From Gnetum montanum (Eukaryota > Streptophyta > Gnetopsida > Gnetales > Gnetaceae), in NCBI GenBank assembly GCA_015680685.1, contig MNCI01014738.1, forward strand, positions 292,836-356,835: a stretch of 64,000 nt of DNA, written 5' to 3'. Below the pieces are notes generated by a model. It was not told the origin of the DNA. It worked only from the letters and a program-made list of their open reading frames with translations, and did not search any database. The stretch's first letter is position 1; each line of letters starts with the position of its first letter. Made by a program: the position numbers and the translations under genes. This document shows, one piece after another, positions 47,501 through 59,980 of this stretch.

Positions 47501-48450
47501 ATATCCTTTGAGTTTTATTAATGATTTTTGGAACTTCAATAATATTACTGTTTCTACCTCTATGCTTGATAAGCTTTCTCCTTGGTGGTTTTCAGTTAAT
47601 AATGAACCTTGAGCTATTAAGTGTCTACTCCTTTCTAGTACATGGTGCAAGCTTGGTATTTCTTCCCTTTCATCTCTTCACATGCATAATCAATGGATTA
47701 CTTAGGCTATGTGTTAAAGTCTCTATGACATTAATGTGTCTAAAATGTCTATGATTTTTTATTTGTTGGATAGTTCATAAACAAGTGTAGCTATTCAAGA
47801 TTCTCATAATGGTCTTCTTGATTTTTCTTGCATTAATGGCCATCATTTTTTTCCATATCAACCTAAGATTTTATGTATTTTTACTAGTTGTAATACTAAT
47901 ATTTTTCCAAGATTCAATTATCTTTGGAAGGTTAATCACAATGTCCAATTATGGAAGCAACAAATTTAGAAGATATAGAATTCCATTAATCCTTAAAAAA
48001 TTATACATTTTCTATGATACTTAATTTATCAAGGTTTACCTATTGGTATTTGGTGCTCTCAATTGGGTGTTCATGACTAAAAATGTCCTATCTATGACAT
48101 GGAAGATACATTCATTCATTGTTTTTTACTTGTCCCCTTGCTCATAGCTCTTGAACTTGGTGTAGTAGGTATTTACATGGTTTTTAACCAAGATTAGATG
48201 AAGCTTTATTTAGTGATACTCCTCAACTTCAAAGATTTCTACTATAGTTGCCATTGATTTTGTCCATGTCAGCTAGAAGTTCCAATGTAATGTGGTTGTT
48301 CATAGAGATTCTCTAGTTAATTTTCATTTTTTGTCAATTCAAGGCAACATCATTTAGTAGCTGATGCTTCAATTGAATTCCTATTTAATGTTTTTTTTTA
48401 TTAATAGAAAGGCTTTAGTCATAGTAAAAATCCATTTGAATGCTTCTAAA
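44600..48450 (+). pseudogene. LINE ORF2 remnant: endonuclease, RT, zf-RVT (plus strand)
   Basis: L1-like non-LTR retrotransposon enzyme. Endonuclease pieces at 44860-45200 (GIALIINHF, GPFGIYYIYTPS, DNFNMI for GDFNM). RT from about 46070: DGIPIEFLK, ISNWHTITLLNSIYKILNKC near 46256, FVKGSCILDN, then FWKLDYAKEY, and CTLAPYLFIFITDFL near 46657. The active-site FADD is FACD near 46790, which kills RT. 47100-47510 is the connector (YHHIDKLVRNFLW) and 48080-48200 a zf-RVT-like tail. 45599-46031 and 46488-46819 are open stretches. Many stops. Confidence 0.8.
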
Positions 48451-48924
48451 TGAGGGCAAGGTCTAATCCTTTTCCTACCATAGAGGGTAGGTTTTTTAGG
48501 ATTGGATGGAAGGATGAAAATTTGAAAAGACATCCTAAAAACCATTAGGCCTTTCCTTTTTTTTATTTTGAAGTTTCTCTTATACTTTTCTACTTTCTTA
48601 CTCTAAATATGATTTTTTAAATCCATTTATTTTTTGGGATTTGAAATCCTCCCTCCTCTACCAACAATTATTTTAAGATTTCAACACCCCCTCTAAATAA
48701 TGATAAAATGTGAATTAAAGGTCTACCAACCATCAACCATAAATCCTAACCAGAGTTACACAAAGTACAACTCATATCTCTAGTTATCTAAGTGAAGGTA
48801 GGACAATTCTTTTTTTATATCTACTTTTATTACTCTAAAATATTTTGCTTTGATAATTTAGAAATATAAATTAAATAAATACAAAGGAATGAAAATAAAA
48901 TATAAAATCAAGGTTAAGAAAATA

Positions 48925-49080
48925 CCTAGAAAAGATGTTAGAACAATGAAAATATTTACAATATAGCAAAATCCCAAGAGATATATCCTAATTAAAACTT
49001 ATAATTTAGCGGAGTTCATCAAAATCAAACCCATGACTTAGAAATTTCAAATCAAGAGTCTTAGGCTAAATGCTTAATTT
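48925..49080 (-). mobile_element. tRNA-derived SINE, copy 3
   Basis: Minus strand: GCATTTAGCCTAAGA (A-box, 49062-49074) and TGGGTTTGATTTTG (B-box, 49020-49032), then ATATATCTCTTGGGATTTT and the GTTCTAACATCTTTT tail. Collinear with the other two copies. Confidence 0.65.
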
Positions 49081-49099
49081 TTATGAACTCTAGGATCAA

Positions 49100-51950
49100 G
49101 GAATGTAGCCTTAATTTTGCCATGAGGCATATATGATTAGATAGTCTTGTTTTGAATGGTAAGGCTTAATCTTACTTTTTAAGTTCTTCCTTAGGAATTA
49201 ACTCCAGTAGCTTAGTAATGTGGAAGAATCATGTATCATGCCAAATGTAATCTAGGATCTTAATGAAGAAAGATTTTAATTCATCTTTAGTAATCATGGT
49301 AGCATAATTAGTGAACTATGATTCTTGATTACCATTATTCATTAGCATAATCTATTCTTGAATTTTTGGATTTAACTTGTCTACTAAAGATTTGAAGTAG
49401 GTAGAGTATGCATTGGCCAAAGGGGATGTAAGATGAATGAATGGAAACATCTTCTTCAAATCAAGATCCTCTTCCAAAGACTCTTAACGCATTTGTATTT
49501 TAAGAATTGATGAACACCACTTCCAACTTTTGCATTGAAGTCTTCATAAAGGATGAATGGAACTAGGTTAAGACTATTATAAATTTGGACTATCTTGTAC
49601 TTCAATATTTTCTCAATCTAATTAATCAAGTAAAATAATTTTAAAAATATAACATCTAGACATATAGGGTTAGTACTAACATGTCTAGATAACATGTAGT
49701 AACACTTCACTCTAGCTAAAAGTGCATTGATGTGTTGTAAAGAATTATTGATCATTAAAAAAGAATCATTTGCAAAATGCATGTTAAGCAATTGCATATA
49801 TTGATTATTAATTAAAATTCCCTTAATAATATTCCTTTTTAGATCATAATGTAGATTATGTGAAAGAAAGTCCGCAATAATAATAAAAAGATAGGGAGAT
49901 AGAGGATAACATTGATGAATTGACCATTAAAGAGAAAAGGATGAACTTATTCCAAAATTAGTGGCAACTTGAGTATTAGCATCAATGAGTAGGATATGGA
50001 CAAGACAAATAAAATAATCACCAAATCCTTATTTAGAGAGACAAGAAATAATGAAATTTCATTCAATCCTATCATAAGCTTTCACATAATCTAACTTAAT
50101 AAAATTAATGTTTTGGTTAGTATTAGAAGCCCATTGCATTTCATTCCAAGCTGCAATAACATTATTTAAGATGTATCTACCTTTAACAAAATGAGTCTAT
50201 TCAGGTTTGATGATATCTTTATTAACCTTTTAAATTTGATAAGCCATGCATTTAGTCACATTTTTATAAGTATTGTTCAGAAGAATAATAGACCTATAAT
50301 TACTAATATGTTAAATATCTCCATTCTTAGGAAGAAGACAAATTACATCTTTATTAATATTTTTACCAAGAGAAACTTTTTTAATGGCTTCTTGAAAAGC
50401 ATGAAAGAGATCATCTCCAATGACGTTCCAATACTTCTTAAAAAATCAATTGGAAAACCATCAAACCATAGAGCTTTACCATTTACTAAACTAAAGGCTG
50501 CAACTTTGATTTCTTCTACTATAATTTTTGTTCAATAATACTTCAATGCTATTTTGTTATAAGATAAAGAATTTATGTACTAGAGGTTTGAAAGGATTCC
50601 TTACTAAAACCTTCAAGAAAAACATATTATTTGCTAAAAAACTATTAATAGTCTTAGAATCTTTAATGATGAAATCATTTTTATAAAGCGATTCCAATTT
50701 AGGTACTTAATCTTCTCCTTTTATAAATTTAAAAAATTCCTTGTAAGGTTCATCTTCAATTTTTAGCCAACCCATGTATCTTTTAATGAAAGCACTGTTA
50801 GCTTCAAAATAATTCCAACATTACTTAGCATAATAAGCTTTAGCCAAGGGATTTTGAGTTTTAAAGTCAAAGGGATCTTAGTCTTAAATAATTTGCATTT
50901 TCTTTATAGATTCTGCAAGATCTTGTTCAACTTGATACTTATACTTAGCAAATTACTTTCCAAACCATCTAGCATAATTTTCAATTCTATAAGTAATTTG
51001 TTGCACCAATCAATCCAACCAATATCACCAGTAGACTTTTCTTCTACATTTCATAAGGACTTCAAAATATTCTTTTCATTGGGCCTTGTGAATATATGAA
51101 CATTTATATGAAAAATCTTATGCTTTTGAAAGGAGAAAAAATTAATTCCAAAGAGAAAATGCTAATAGGGAAATGGCCTAACAAAGTAGCATCTATATGC
51201 ACTTCTACTTTCCTTGTAGGCTTCCAAAAGAAAACATTAGAGATATAAAATCTATTAAGTCAATAATAATTTTGTTGTTTCCTAGTTGTTAATTACACCA
51301 AGTATAATGCTTCCCATTTGAATAATGTGGGAACAAAGAGCTAACTTCAGAAAGAAAATGTTTTTCTTTAAAATTGTATCAATCTTCTTTTTCATAAGAA
51401 GACATATTAGGAGAAAGACCACCAAGTTTATCTAAATGACTTTTAACCATATTGAAATCACCTTCAATAATCCAAGGAACTTTGGGTAGAGATACGAGAT
51501 ATTTTGAAATCTCTAATTAATCTTTTAAATTATTAGGAGGATATATATTACAAAGTCCAAGGTCTTCTTTTTTTACTATGATAAGAAATCCAAATAACTC
51601 TTCCAAGGTTGTCAAAACTAGAATGCAAAACTTTTTTTTGTCTAATTTTTGTTAACAAGAATAGCAACTTCTCCTTTATTTAACTTCATAAGTAGCGAAA
51701 AAATGCTTTCTTAAAAATACATTTATGAAAAAAATTAATATCATGCACTAAAATCTTAATTTTTTTGTAGGAAAATAAAATCTATAGATAAATGTCCATT
51801 TGAAAGATACATTCTAGCAATCTTTGCTTAGGACCTATCAAAAAGGCCTTGAACATTCTATGATAAAACTAACATTGAAATATGAAAGAGGAGATCCCCA
51901 TCCTTTATTGTTCAAGCTCAACATTTATCTCACAATCCATGTCACTAATA
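49100..51950 (-). pseudogene. LINE ORF2 remnant: endonuclease and RT (minus strand)
   Basis: Reads right to left. Endonuclease around 51480-51400: PWIIEGDFNMVKSHLDKLGG, with GDFN intact. RT from about 50540: FPIDFLR near 50450; KLDYVKAYDRIEW near 50090-50050; QCYPLSPYLFIIIADFLSHN near 49925-49865 (normally RQGCPLSP). The catalytic block reads FANDSFLM near 49775 (FADD with Asp to Asn). Upstream 50850-51100 is Lys/Ser-rich. Several frames; inactive. Tail-to-tail with the plus LINE at 44.6-48.4. Confidence 0.8.
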
Positions 51951-52299
51951 AGTGAAAAAGCATTGTCCAATAATAAAACATTTGCAACAGTAATAGAAGT
52001 AGAGAGAGAAGGAAATACCTTTGGGATTTTTAAATTGAAAGAACTATCTACATGCATCTTCTTTTTTTGTTGCATTGATTGAAATATGTCTATATTAATA
52101 TTTCCATTACTGGTCCTTATTGAAATTTTCTTTCTAAAGAGAAATTCTCTTTAGATATCAAAAGTTTAATAGCACTTTTAAAATTAAATGGATTAGTAAA
52201 AGGTTGAGAGCTTGTTGAAGAAGATTTTATATGTGCCTCCTAAAAATTACCATGATTTGTCTTTTTTGAATATTGTTGTTTCTTTTCCACATGAATAAC

Positions 52300-52500
52300 T
52301 TTTTTATTAAGAATAGGACAAATTCCAATAAAATGGTATTCATGATGATAATAGCTACAACATCCTCACAAATTATAGTATGTATGTAACTTTCTAGGAA
52401 AAACACTAATTGCTGATCTTGAGTTTTAATGCTATTTTCCTATCATAAATAGAAACTGGAAATTGGAAATTTTTATTACATTTAGAAAATCACAAAGGAT
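52300..52500 (-). pseudogene. LINE ORF1 zinc-knuckle piece (minus strand)
   Basis: On the minus strand near 52370 it reads GCCSYYHHEYHFIGICP: a C-x2-C-x4-H-x4-C knuckle with the second Cys now Tyr. It lies upstream of the endonuclease on the same strand, as ORF1 should. Confidence 0.5.
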
Positions 52501-52599
52501 TTGTTGGATAGTTACAATGCCTTAACATAATGTTAAAGAAAGTTTAAAACATCATTGATGTAATGGTCCAAGTAAGTAGGATCAATTTGGAAGAAAACA

Positions 52600-52715
52600 A
52601 TTATCATATTAAAATAAATAGTATAATTCAATCAAATGTGAGTCAAAGATGGGTAAAATAAACAAAATGTTCTTCATCTTCTAAGCTTTGTTCCATAATT
52701 TGCAAATACACTTTT
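52600..52715 (-). pseudogene. End of a LINE ORF2, continued from 62779
   Basis: Minus-strand reading continues the flank of element E: a C-x-C-K-L-W-N block and then LEDEEHFVYFTHL. This is the C-x2-C...ED-x-HF tail seen at the end of plant LINE ORF2 proteins. The other half ends at 62779 (CWINLPREE), so the two flanks join into one motif when E is removed. Confidence 0.65.
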
Positions 52716-53618
52716 TGATGAGAGTGGTTACTCTAGCAGTTACTCTAGTAGTTATTCTAATTATTAGAGTGGTTACTCTAGCAGTTACTTTAGCAGTTAT
52801 TCTAATTATTAGAGTAGTTACTCTAATTATTAGAGTAGTTGCTACCAAGCCTATAAATATAGTGCCTAGGCACACAATTGAGAGAGAAGTCTTTTAGTAG
52901 TCAAGTAGCGAAACTCTTGTAGTCTATTTGAAAGTTAGAGTATTTTCTAAGTGCCCATAGTAGGAGGTCTAAGTGTGGACAAATCTTTATTTGAGCATTG
53001 TGTACTTAAGCACACCTTGTGTATGGCAATAAAGACAAGCTCTTTGATTCATCCTTGAAACACTTGAGATTTGTTTTCTTACGCATTTATTTTATTTTAT
53101 TTTCTTATGCATTTATTTTATTTTATTATATGCACTTTACATTTCTGTTATTAACACAGTAATTCATTTAAATCAATTAAGCAAAATCATTAAATTACAC
53201 AAGCATGACCACTTTGAGCATGTGTGTAATGCTTGGTAACCTAGTAACGATTAGCGTTTGGTAATCCCAGCACTATTGCACTGGTTCAAGATGTGTACGG
53301 CAAGTGGGAATGGATGCTGGTGTTAGGATTAGTTAGAACTTAGTTAATGAGTAGTTAAGTTAAATTAGTCACTTAGTTACCTCTCTCCTTCCCTACTAGT
53401 GCAGGACATAAAAACATAAAAGCTATAAAAATCATATGCCTCAAGCTTACTTAACCATACAATCGTGACATACAGGTAAGCTTGGGAACACAACGATTAG
53501 GCAATCTATCCTTGTTCCACAAGGGTGCATAAGCACTTAGTCCTTGGAAAGAAACTGGATCGTGCGTGAAATGCTCATATTCATATGGTTGAGTGTAGGG
53601 ATACCTCGCCGCTCATCA
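52716..53618 (+). mobile_element. 5' LTR of element E
   Basis: 903 bp. 52722-52850 is a tandem block of TTACTCTAATTATTAGAGTAG-type units, each containing the palindrome CTCTAAT-T-ATTAGAG, just upstream of a TATA box (CTATAAATATAG near 52852). GCAATAAAGAC near 53027 is the likely poly(A) signal. Two ORFs here (52681-52875, 52688-52897) are products of the repeats only. Confidence 0.9.
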
Positions 53619-53619
53619 T

Positions 53620-53637
53620 TGGCGCTGTTGCCAGAGA
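53620..53637 (+). promoter_or_regulatory. Primer binding site, tRNA-Asp type
   Basis: TGGCGCTGTTGCCAGAGA differs by two transitions from TGGCGCCGTTGCCGGGGA-type sites used by Athila/Tat elements. Confidence 0.88.
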
Positions 53638-53754
53638 CTTAGTTGTTTGTGTGCTAACTAGAACATAGGAAATCATCCACATCATTAGAACGAACCCTTA
53701 GGGTTGGTTGAGAAAATAATAAACAAGAATACATTGCACATTGAACAGACAAGT

Positions 53755-55610
53755 ATGTCTCCTTCTTCGTACGAAAGTGCCTCACCACCTAGGTCTAAAA
53801 CAGGAAACAGTCAATAGCATAATACACATGACGTTGATCCACCAGTCCCTCAACAAGTTCAAGTGGTATATATTCATCCCAATGAGTATATACTAGACTT
53901 CACCTTTATCCTCCATCAAGATAAACAACTGTGTTGGCGAGACTTAGAAGGTAACATAGTGTTACCTCCCGATTATTCAGTCCTGAGCATGCTTCTTCAT
54001 GTTCTCACATAAATTGACATGCCACACTTACATGCAGAATACATTGCGCAAGACCATGACTCAAGAGAATACCATCCCACAGAGGCACAACATCAAAGGG
54101 ACTTGCAACATGAGAGACATCATAAATCTTTGAAGGATAAGTGGTCCTAGGATGCCCCACATGTCTGAAGTGAAAATGAGGGTGGTGAACCTACCTCAAG
54201 CAGTTGCCCACACAACAATGTTTCTCCCCTTGACTTTGGCCAAGGGATTGTGTATCAAAACTTTCATTTTACTATTCATAACCTAGGTTTTGATATCCAT
54301 GAGCACAAAGGATCCAAAAAAGGGACACAACTCATGATAAAGATAGACATTCTGATCACAATTGTGATCAAGGCCGAGACTGCAGAAGAGAAGGTAGCAA
54401 ACACCGTCATGGTGATGTTTCTCCTTCTTCTTCACCTTCATCATCTCCTACACCCTCTCCTTCAATATTCGAACGTTGTCATAAAGAAAAAGACCATGGG
54501 GATAAAGGTAGACAAAGAGGAAGTCATAGACAAAATAGCCAGGAAAGGGGACGAGGGCACTCTAGAGAGTCATGACATAGAAGAAGGGAGAGTAGGGAAC
54601 AACGTAGGCATCATAGATGCGATGGACAAGACAATCATGATGAACCCCTACTCACTACTCAAAGTATGTTGGACATCAATGAGGCTGCTAGAATTCCAAC
54701 AAGGTACCAAAAAGATAGTAGGATTAAGAGATTAGATATGAACAATATCCCACGATTTGATGGGGGATACAACGCTGATCCTCAAAATCACTTACAAGCA
54801 TTCAATGATGTGTGTGTCTTACAAAAAATAGAGAACGAATGGCTCAAACTTAAGTTGTTTCTATGAACACTAGTTAAAGAAGCAGAAAGCTGGTACTAGT
54901 CTTTAGAACAAGAATCCATTCGTAGGTGGAGTACTATGTTAGAACTATTTAATGACAAGTACCAAACATACTCCCAAGTTTCTAACTTGCGAAAGAAAAT
55001 CCAAGGTTAGAAACAACGAGGACATGAACCCTTGGATGCTGCCATGGGCCGATACTATGCACTATTACATTGTTGTCCTAGCCATGGTTATTTGCAAAGG
55101 GATCAACTTCACCATCTCGTGGATGGGCTTAGGCATGAAACAAGAAGAACCCTTGGGACTTATACCCAAGGAAGACTATCCGAGCTTAGGTTCCATCAAA
55201 TTCAAAGACTATTGGAACAAGTTGTTAAGGAAGAAGGTGAACTACAAAAGAGAGAAAGTGTAGAAGAGTATAACCGAGATCCTTCCCTTCAGAAGAGGGA
55301 AGTAAGATTTTGTGAGGATGAAGAAGAGTCACCACTCAAAGAGATGGTGAATAGGAAAACTTTGCCTATCCAAAAGATGACATCAAAAGTTTTGGCAAAG
55401 GTAGACCAAATGTAGGATTCCCTAGATAATAGATTTCAAACTATTCTTAAAATAGTAGAAGAGTCTATAGAGCAAGGTAGTGAGAAAAGAAAAAAGAAAG
55501 AGGCTAAACATGCACATAGCAAGGGTAAGAGCAAAGTTTTCATTATTGAAGAAGTTGTCGATTTGAAGACAGACAATGATAGTGGATGTGAGATATGTTA
55601 ATATGACCAT
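53755..55610 (+). pseudogene. gag: Gag of element E
   Basis: ATG at 53755 (MSPSSYESASPP) is the natural start; TAG follows after 20 codons. A charged, Arg/His-rich stretch runs to about 54650, then the capsid core: NIPRFDGGYNADPQNHLQAFN near 54740, WLKLKLFL, ESWY near 54890, ELFNDKYQTYSQVSNLRKK near 54940 and LDAAMGRYYALLHCCPSH from 55035. The 127-codon open stretch 55032-55415 is the capsid C-terminal half. 55440-55610 is Lys/Glu-rich. At least three in-frame stops and two shifts. Collinear with 2340-3010 of element B. Confidence 0.8.
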
Positions 55611-55639
55611 CCTAAGGGATGTTTCTCTATAATCTCACA

Positions 55640-56280
55640 TTTACAGGAGTCTAGGGTGTATGCACTCAACCCACGATTAAACAAAAGGCAAACACCCCAA
55701 AGGTTACCTTATCCTCAAGGTAACCCAAGGTAGTTTCACCAACCTTTAACATATTATCCCAGTGGGACTCCACCACAATCGATTGAGCAATATCAATAGT
55801 GGTAGCACCCACAATCATGGGGAATGCCACCACCAAGGCAATAGTATCCTTACCAGCAACCTGACCCGTATGGATATTACATGCAGCAACCAATCTCCCC
55901 ATGTGACTCTACTAGTCACATCACTCTTCAACCTTACTACCAAGCCTACGAGTATTATGGGACTCCCTCTTCTAGAGGTAATATTCTGCAAGCATATCAT
56001 CCTTCTCATATGGCCACATCTCTTCCATCAATAGCTCCACTACCACTTGCTCCAACTATGCAAGGTGAAATCCCTACCTAGTCACAGCAACATAATGCCA
56101 TAAGGGCTATTAACTCTCAACCTACTATTGGTTCCAACAACCACATGAAGAAAATACCTTTCTTTAGAACTAATAGTCCAACCAAGCCCTTGCAATTACA
56201 AGCAGCTAATTCCTTAGATAGATCAGTATCAATCAAAACTTCAAAGCCTCCTGCAACTCAACCACCGCACTAATCGTATA
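55640..56280 (+). other. Gag-protease spacer of element E, Gln/Pro-rich
   Basis: Encodes Gln, Pro, His and Tyr-rich low-complexity protein (for example 55881-56081, QQPISPCDST...). Such spacers are common in Athila-like elements. No domain recognised. Confidence 0.6.
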
Positions 56281-56285
56281 CATTC

Positions 56286-56880
56286 ATGTTAACACATGTC
56301 ATCACCGATTGGATCAAAGTTGGCCACCTTCTCAAGAAATTCCCTAATCCTAGGAGTCCTCTAATATACTTACAAATCATTGGAAATGAACCCTGCAAGG
56401 CTCTTTTGGATTCAGGTTCCAGTGTCAACTTGATTTCTCACGAAATCCCCAAGGCTTGGAACCTGCCTCCATTGAAAAAGAGCAACATTCATCTAGAGTT
56501 GGCTGACCAGTCCATCACTGTCCCATTGGGACTGGTGGAAGACATTGTTACCACTATTTGTAGGTGGTCGTACCTAGCTAACTTCCTAGTGATTCAAGTA
56601 AACAACAGTAAGGGGGACTTCCCAATCATAATGGGAAGATCATGGCTAAGCACCATCGATGCATACCTAGGAATCCATGATCTTTCCCTAGAAATATCAA
56701 AGGAAAATACATCTGGAAAGATAAATAAGAAGAAAGTTCAATGCATCGCATACAGTGACACAAGGTGTAATTGCATGCAGAGGTCATGGTTTATGCAAAG
56801 TTTAGCATTGGCTGCATGCAATCAGTATGCACAAGTGATTAACATACAAATATGCTTGTATGTAGTAGCCACACAATAGG
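56286..56880 (+). pseudogene. Aspartic protease of element E
   Basis: Open for 197 codons. KALLDSGSSVNLISHE carries the intact active-site D-S-G-S at about 56409. Then LADQSITVPLGLVEDI and FPIIMGRSWLSTI complete the fold. The end (after codon 150) is Cys-rich and unlike protease, probably the linker in a shifted frame. This is the most intact domain of the element. Confidence 0.85.
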
Positions 56881-57029
56881 AAGACACCCAATGGTTGATA
56901 GCTAATCAAGAAAGCAATTCACTCATATGCATGGAACCAACTAAGGGTTTGACTTATGCTTACATCGATAGCATAGATAGATTAGAGCAACTCCACTTCC
57001 AACTTCCAAGTCTTAACCTTGAAAATATC

Positions 57030-58080
57030 AACTAGGGAAAGTTGAAAATCCCTAAGAAAGTTAAGCAAGAGCCCCTCAAGCTGAAACCATTGCCCACCAG
57101 TATGGAATACACGTTCCTTAAAAATGGAAAATCGGTAATTATTAACGCTAAGCTTGCTCCTCAATAGAAAGAAGAACTACTAAAGGTAATAAATAAATGG
57201 TTAGAAGCCTTTGCTTGGTCATATCTTGAATTAACTAAAATAGATCCTAGGATATACCAACACAGAATTTACACTTACCCCTCCATGAAGCCTCGAAGAC
57301 AACCATAGAGGTGATTGAACCCTAAGCTGAAGCAAGTAGTTAAGGAAGAAATCAAATAGCTTCTTAGGGTTGGGTTCATATACCCCATTGCTAATAGCAA
57401 ATGGGTTAGCCCCTTAGTTATTGTGCCTAGAAAGGAAGGCAAATGAAGGATGTACATAGATTTTAGGCTACTGAATAAGGCAACATTTAAAGATCACTTT
57501 CCATTGCCATTTGTTGACCAAGTCTTAGACACCATTGTAGGGCATTGTTGCTATAGTTTTCTGGATAGATATAGTGGATATAATCAAATACAAATAGCCC
57601 CAAAAGACCAAGCCAAGACTATGTTCACTAGTCCTTGGGGAATGTTTACATACAAATAGATGTCGTTTGGCTTGTGCAATGCCCCTGCAACATTTCAATG
57701 ACTAGTTTTAAGCATCTTCCAATAGCAGATAGGAAATGGTATAGAATTCTTTACGGATGATTTCTCCACCTATGGAGCAAACTTTGATCAAGCCTTGGAC
57801 CGATTAGAGCAAGTGTTAAAAAGATGTGTAGAAACCAATTTGAGGCTTAATTGGTAGAAAAGCCATTTGATGGTCCAAGAGGGCATAGTACTAGGGCACA
57901 AAATCAGACCTCAAGAAAATCAAAATTATCGAAGAAATTACCCATCAACCAAAAATTGTCAAAGATATTCAGTCATTCCTTGGACATACTAGCTACTATA
58001 GGAGATTTATTGAGAACTTTTCAAAGGTTTCCAAACCATTGATGGAATTAACGAAAAAGGACGTACCTTGCGAATGGACC
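57030..58080 (+). pseudogene. pol: Reverse transcriptase of element E
   Basis: Linker with YTFLKNGKSVIINAKLAPQ near 57110; MYIDFRLLNKATFKDHFPLPF from 57450; HCCYSFLDRYSGYNQIQIAP near 57545; FTSPWGMFTYK then SFGLCNAPATFQ. Active site FFTDDFSTYG near 57748, with both Asp kept. Then RLEQVLKRCVETNLRLNW and a frame break. TAG at 57658 and later sites disrupt it. Sequence style (PFVDQ, SFGLCNAPATFQ, ETNLRLNW) is Athila-like. Confidence 0.85.
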
Positions 58081-58560
58081 AAGGAATGTGAATTAGCTTT
58101 CCAAACTCTGAAACGAAAGCTAGTAGAAACACCCATTCTACAAGCTCTTGATTGGTCCAAACCATTCCATATCATGACTGACGTGTCCAACTATGCTTTA
58201 GGAGCTGTACTTACATAGTTTGATGACCAGAAGCATCTTATTACATCCACTGTGCAAGTAGAAGTATCGTTGGTGCACAACTTAACTACACTACCACAGA
58301 GAAAGAATTAATGGTTATAGTTTTTGCACTAGAAAAGTTTAGACACTATGTATTGGGATATAAAGTATATATACATATAGAGCATAGTGCAATCTAGTTC
58401 CTCATGAATAAGCCAATGGTAAGCCCTCATATCATACAATGGCTTGTAATCTTGCAAGAGTTCGATTTAACGATGATCGATTGCAAAGGCATAGAGAATG
58501 TAGTTGTTGATCATTTATCTCAGTTGCGATGGAACAAAAAAGAGGATAAGTATCTAATTT
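58080..58560 (+). pseudogene. pol: RNase H of element E
   Basis: Starts FHIMTDVSNYALGAVLT near 58170 with the first catalytic Asp, then FALEKFRHYVLGYKVYIHIEH, and LQEFDLTMIDCKGIENVVVDHLSQL near 58460-58520. There is no second RNase H after it, unlike element C. One frame change near 58260. Confidence 0.8.
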
Positions 58561-58639
58561 TTGATCATTTCCCTAATGAATTCCTCTTTGCTGGTGTAGT
58601 GAATAATCAATCACCCATGAAGACAAATTGGTACAGTAG

Positions 58640-59980
58640 CATTCTTACCTATCTCCTCACCCAACAAACACCACAAGAGTTAAACCTTAAGAAGAAACAA
58701 CAATTTCTTCACTGAGCCAAGTACTTTATGGAGATCAATGGGAAACTTTACAAAGTGCGTCCCGATGGCTTGGTTCGATAGTGTGTTCCCGATATAGACC
58801 AACTACGAGTTCTCCAAGACGTTCATGAGGGTCCTTGTGGGGGTCATTATGCTAGGAGACGAACGACCATCAAGATCTTGCTTGTAGGATATTATTGGCC
58901 TACATTATTTTAGGATGCCCATTGTTTCATCCAATCTTGTGAGCACTGTCAACGTGACGGGGAATGACTGCTAGAATGGAGGGTTCGCAACAATGCATTC
59001 AACCATTAGAACCCTTCAAAATTTGGGGAATTGATTTTATGGGGTTGATTACACCAATGTCCAATGGAAAAGCTTATATTATTGTTGCCATTGATTACCT
59101 AACAAAATGAGGCGAAGAAGTTGTTGTTAAAGATTGTACATCATCTACAGCTGCATGATTTGTTCAACAACAAATCATAAATAGGTTTGGTATGCCAAGT
59201 GCACTTATTTCAAACAATGGTACACACTTCACAAGTGCAACTTTTTGGAAATTAATGCAATGCTTAGGGATTGAACAAAAATCGACAACACCATACCACC
59301 CCCAAGTGAACGATCAAACCAAAGTCACCAATAGGGAGATTACAAAAATATTGACAAGAACTATTAGCAAGTTTAGCGAGACTAGAGCACTAAATTGAAT
59401 GATGCTCTTTGGGCATACTGCTCCACATGGAAACTCCTTATAGTCTACTCTCCCTATGAGTTAGTGTATGGTAAATTACCAACGCATTCCATTCAAATTG
59501 AGCTCCATACACTATCCATGGCATGTGACCTCAACCTTGACCTTGATCTAGCACAAAAATAATGGTTAGTAACCCTTAACTTGCTATATGAGAATCGATT
59601 AGTTGCCCTATCATCTAACGAGTTGCACAAGGCATTCAATAAGCAACATCATGACCTAAGGATTAGGAAAGTTAAATATCAACTGAGAAATAAGGTTCTC
59701 TACTGGAATCCCACACATGTGCCACAATGTACTAAATTTCAAACACTATGGAAAGGACCTTATATTATTTACGCAAATTTTCCTTCAGGGGCCATGACAA
59801 TATACAAACTTGAGAGCCCAAACAAGAAACTGTTGATCAATGTGCAACAAACCAAACCTTTTCATGAGCTTAGGATAGATAGTACACATGCTACCTCTAT
59901 TAGTGGACAACCTTGCTCACTATTTCAGATCTCCTCCTTCCAACTCAGTCGTGGGGGAGATGGCTACCTATGCTAACCAT
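58640..59980 (+). pseudogene. pol: Integrase of element E
   Basis: Zinc region: HEGPCGGHYARRRTTIKI near 58828, then CEHCQRDG near 58940. Core with GIDFMG near 59030 and SALISNNGTHFTSATFW near 59195, where the second Asp is Asn, so strand transfer would fail. C-terminal part 59581-59976 is open: VKYQLRNKVLYWNPTH and TLWKGPYIIYANFPSGAMTIY (the GPF/Y motif). Stops and shifts between 58715 and 59190. Confidence 0.82.

Noticed and set aside
52681-52897. Overlapping ORFs on both strands made of repeated Thr-Leu-Ile / Val-Thr-Leu units
   Set aside because: They are translations of the palindromic tandem units in the LTR; no conserved domain, and the repeat alone explains the open frames.
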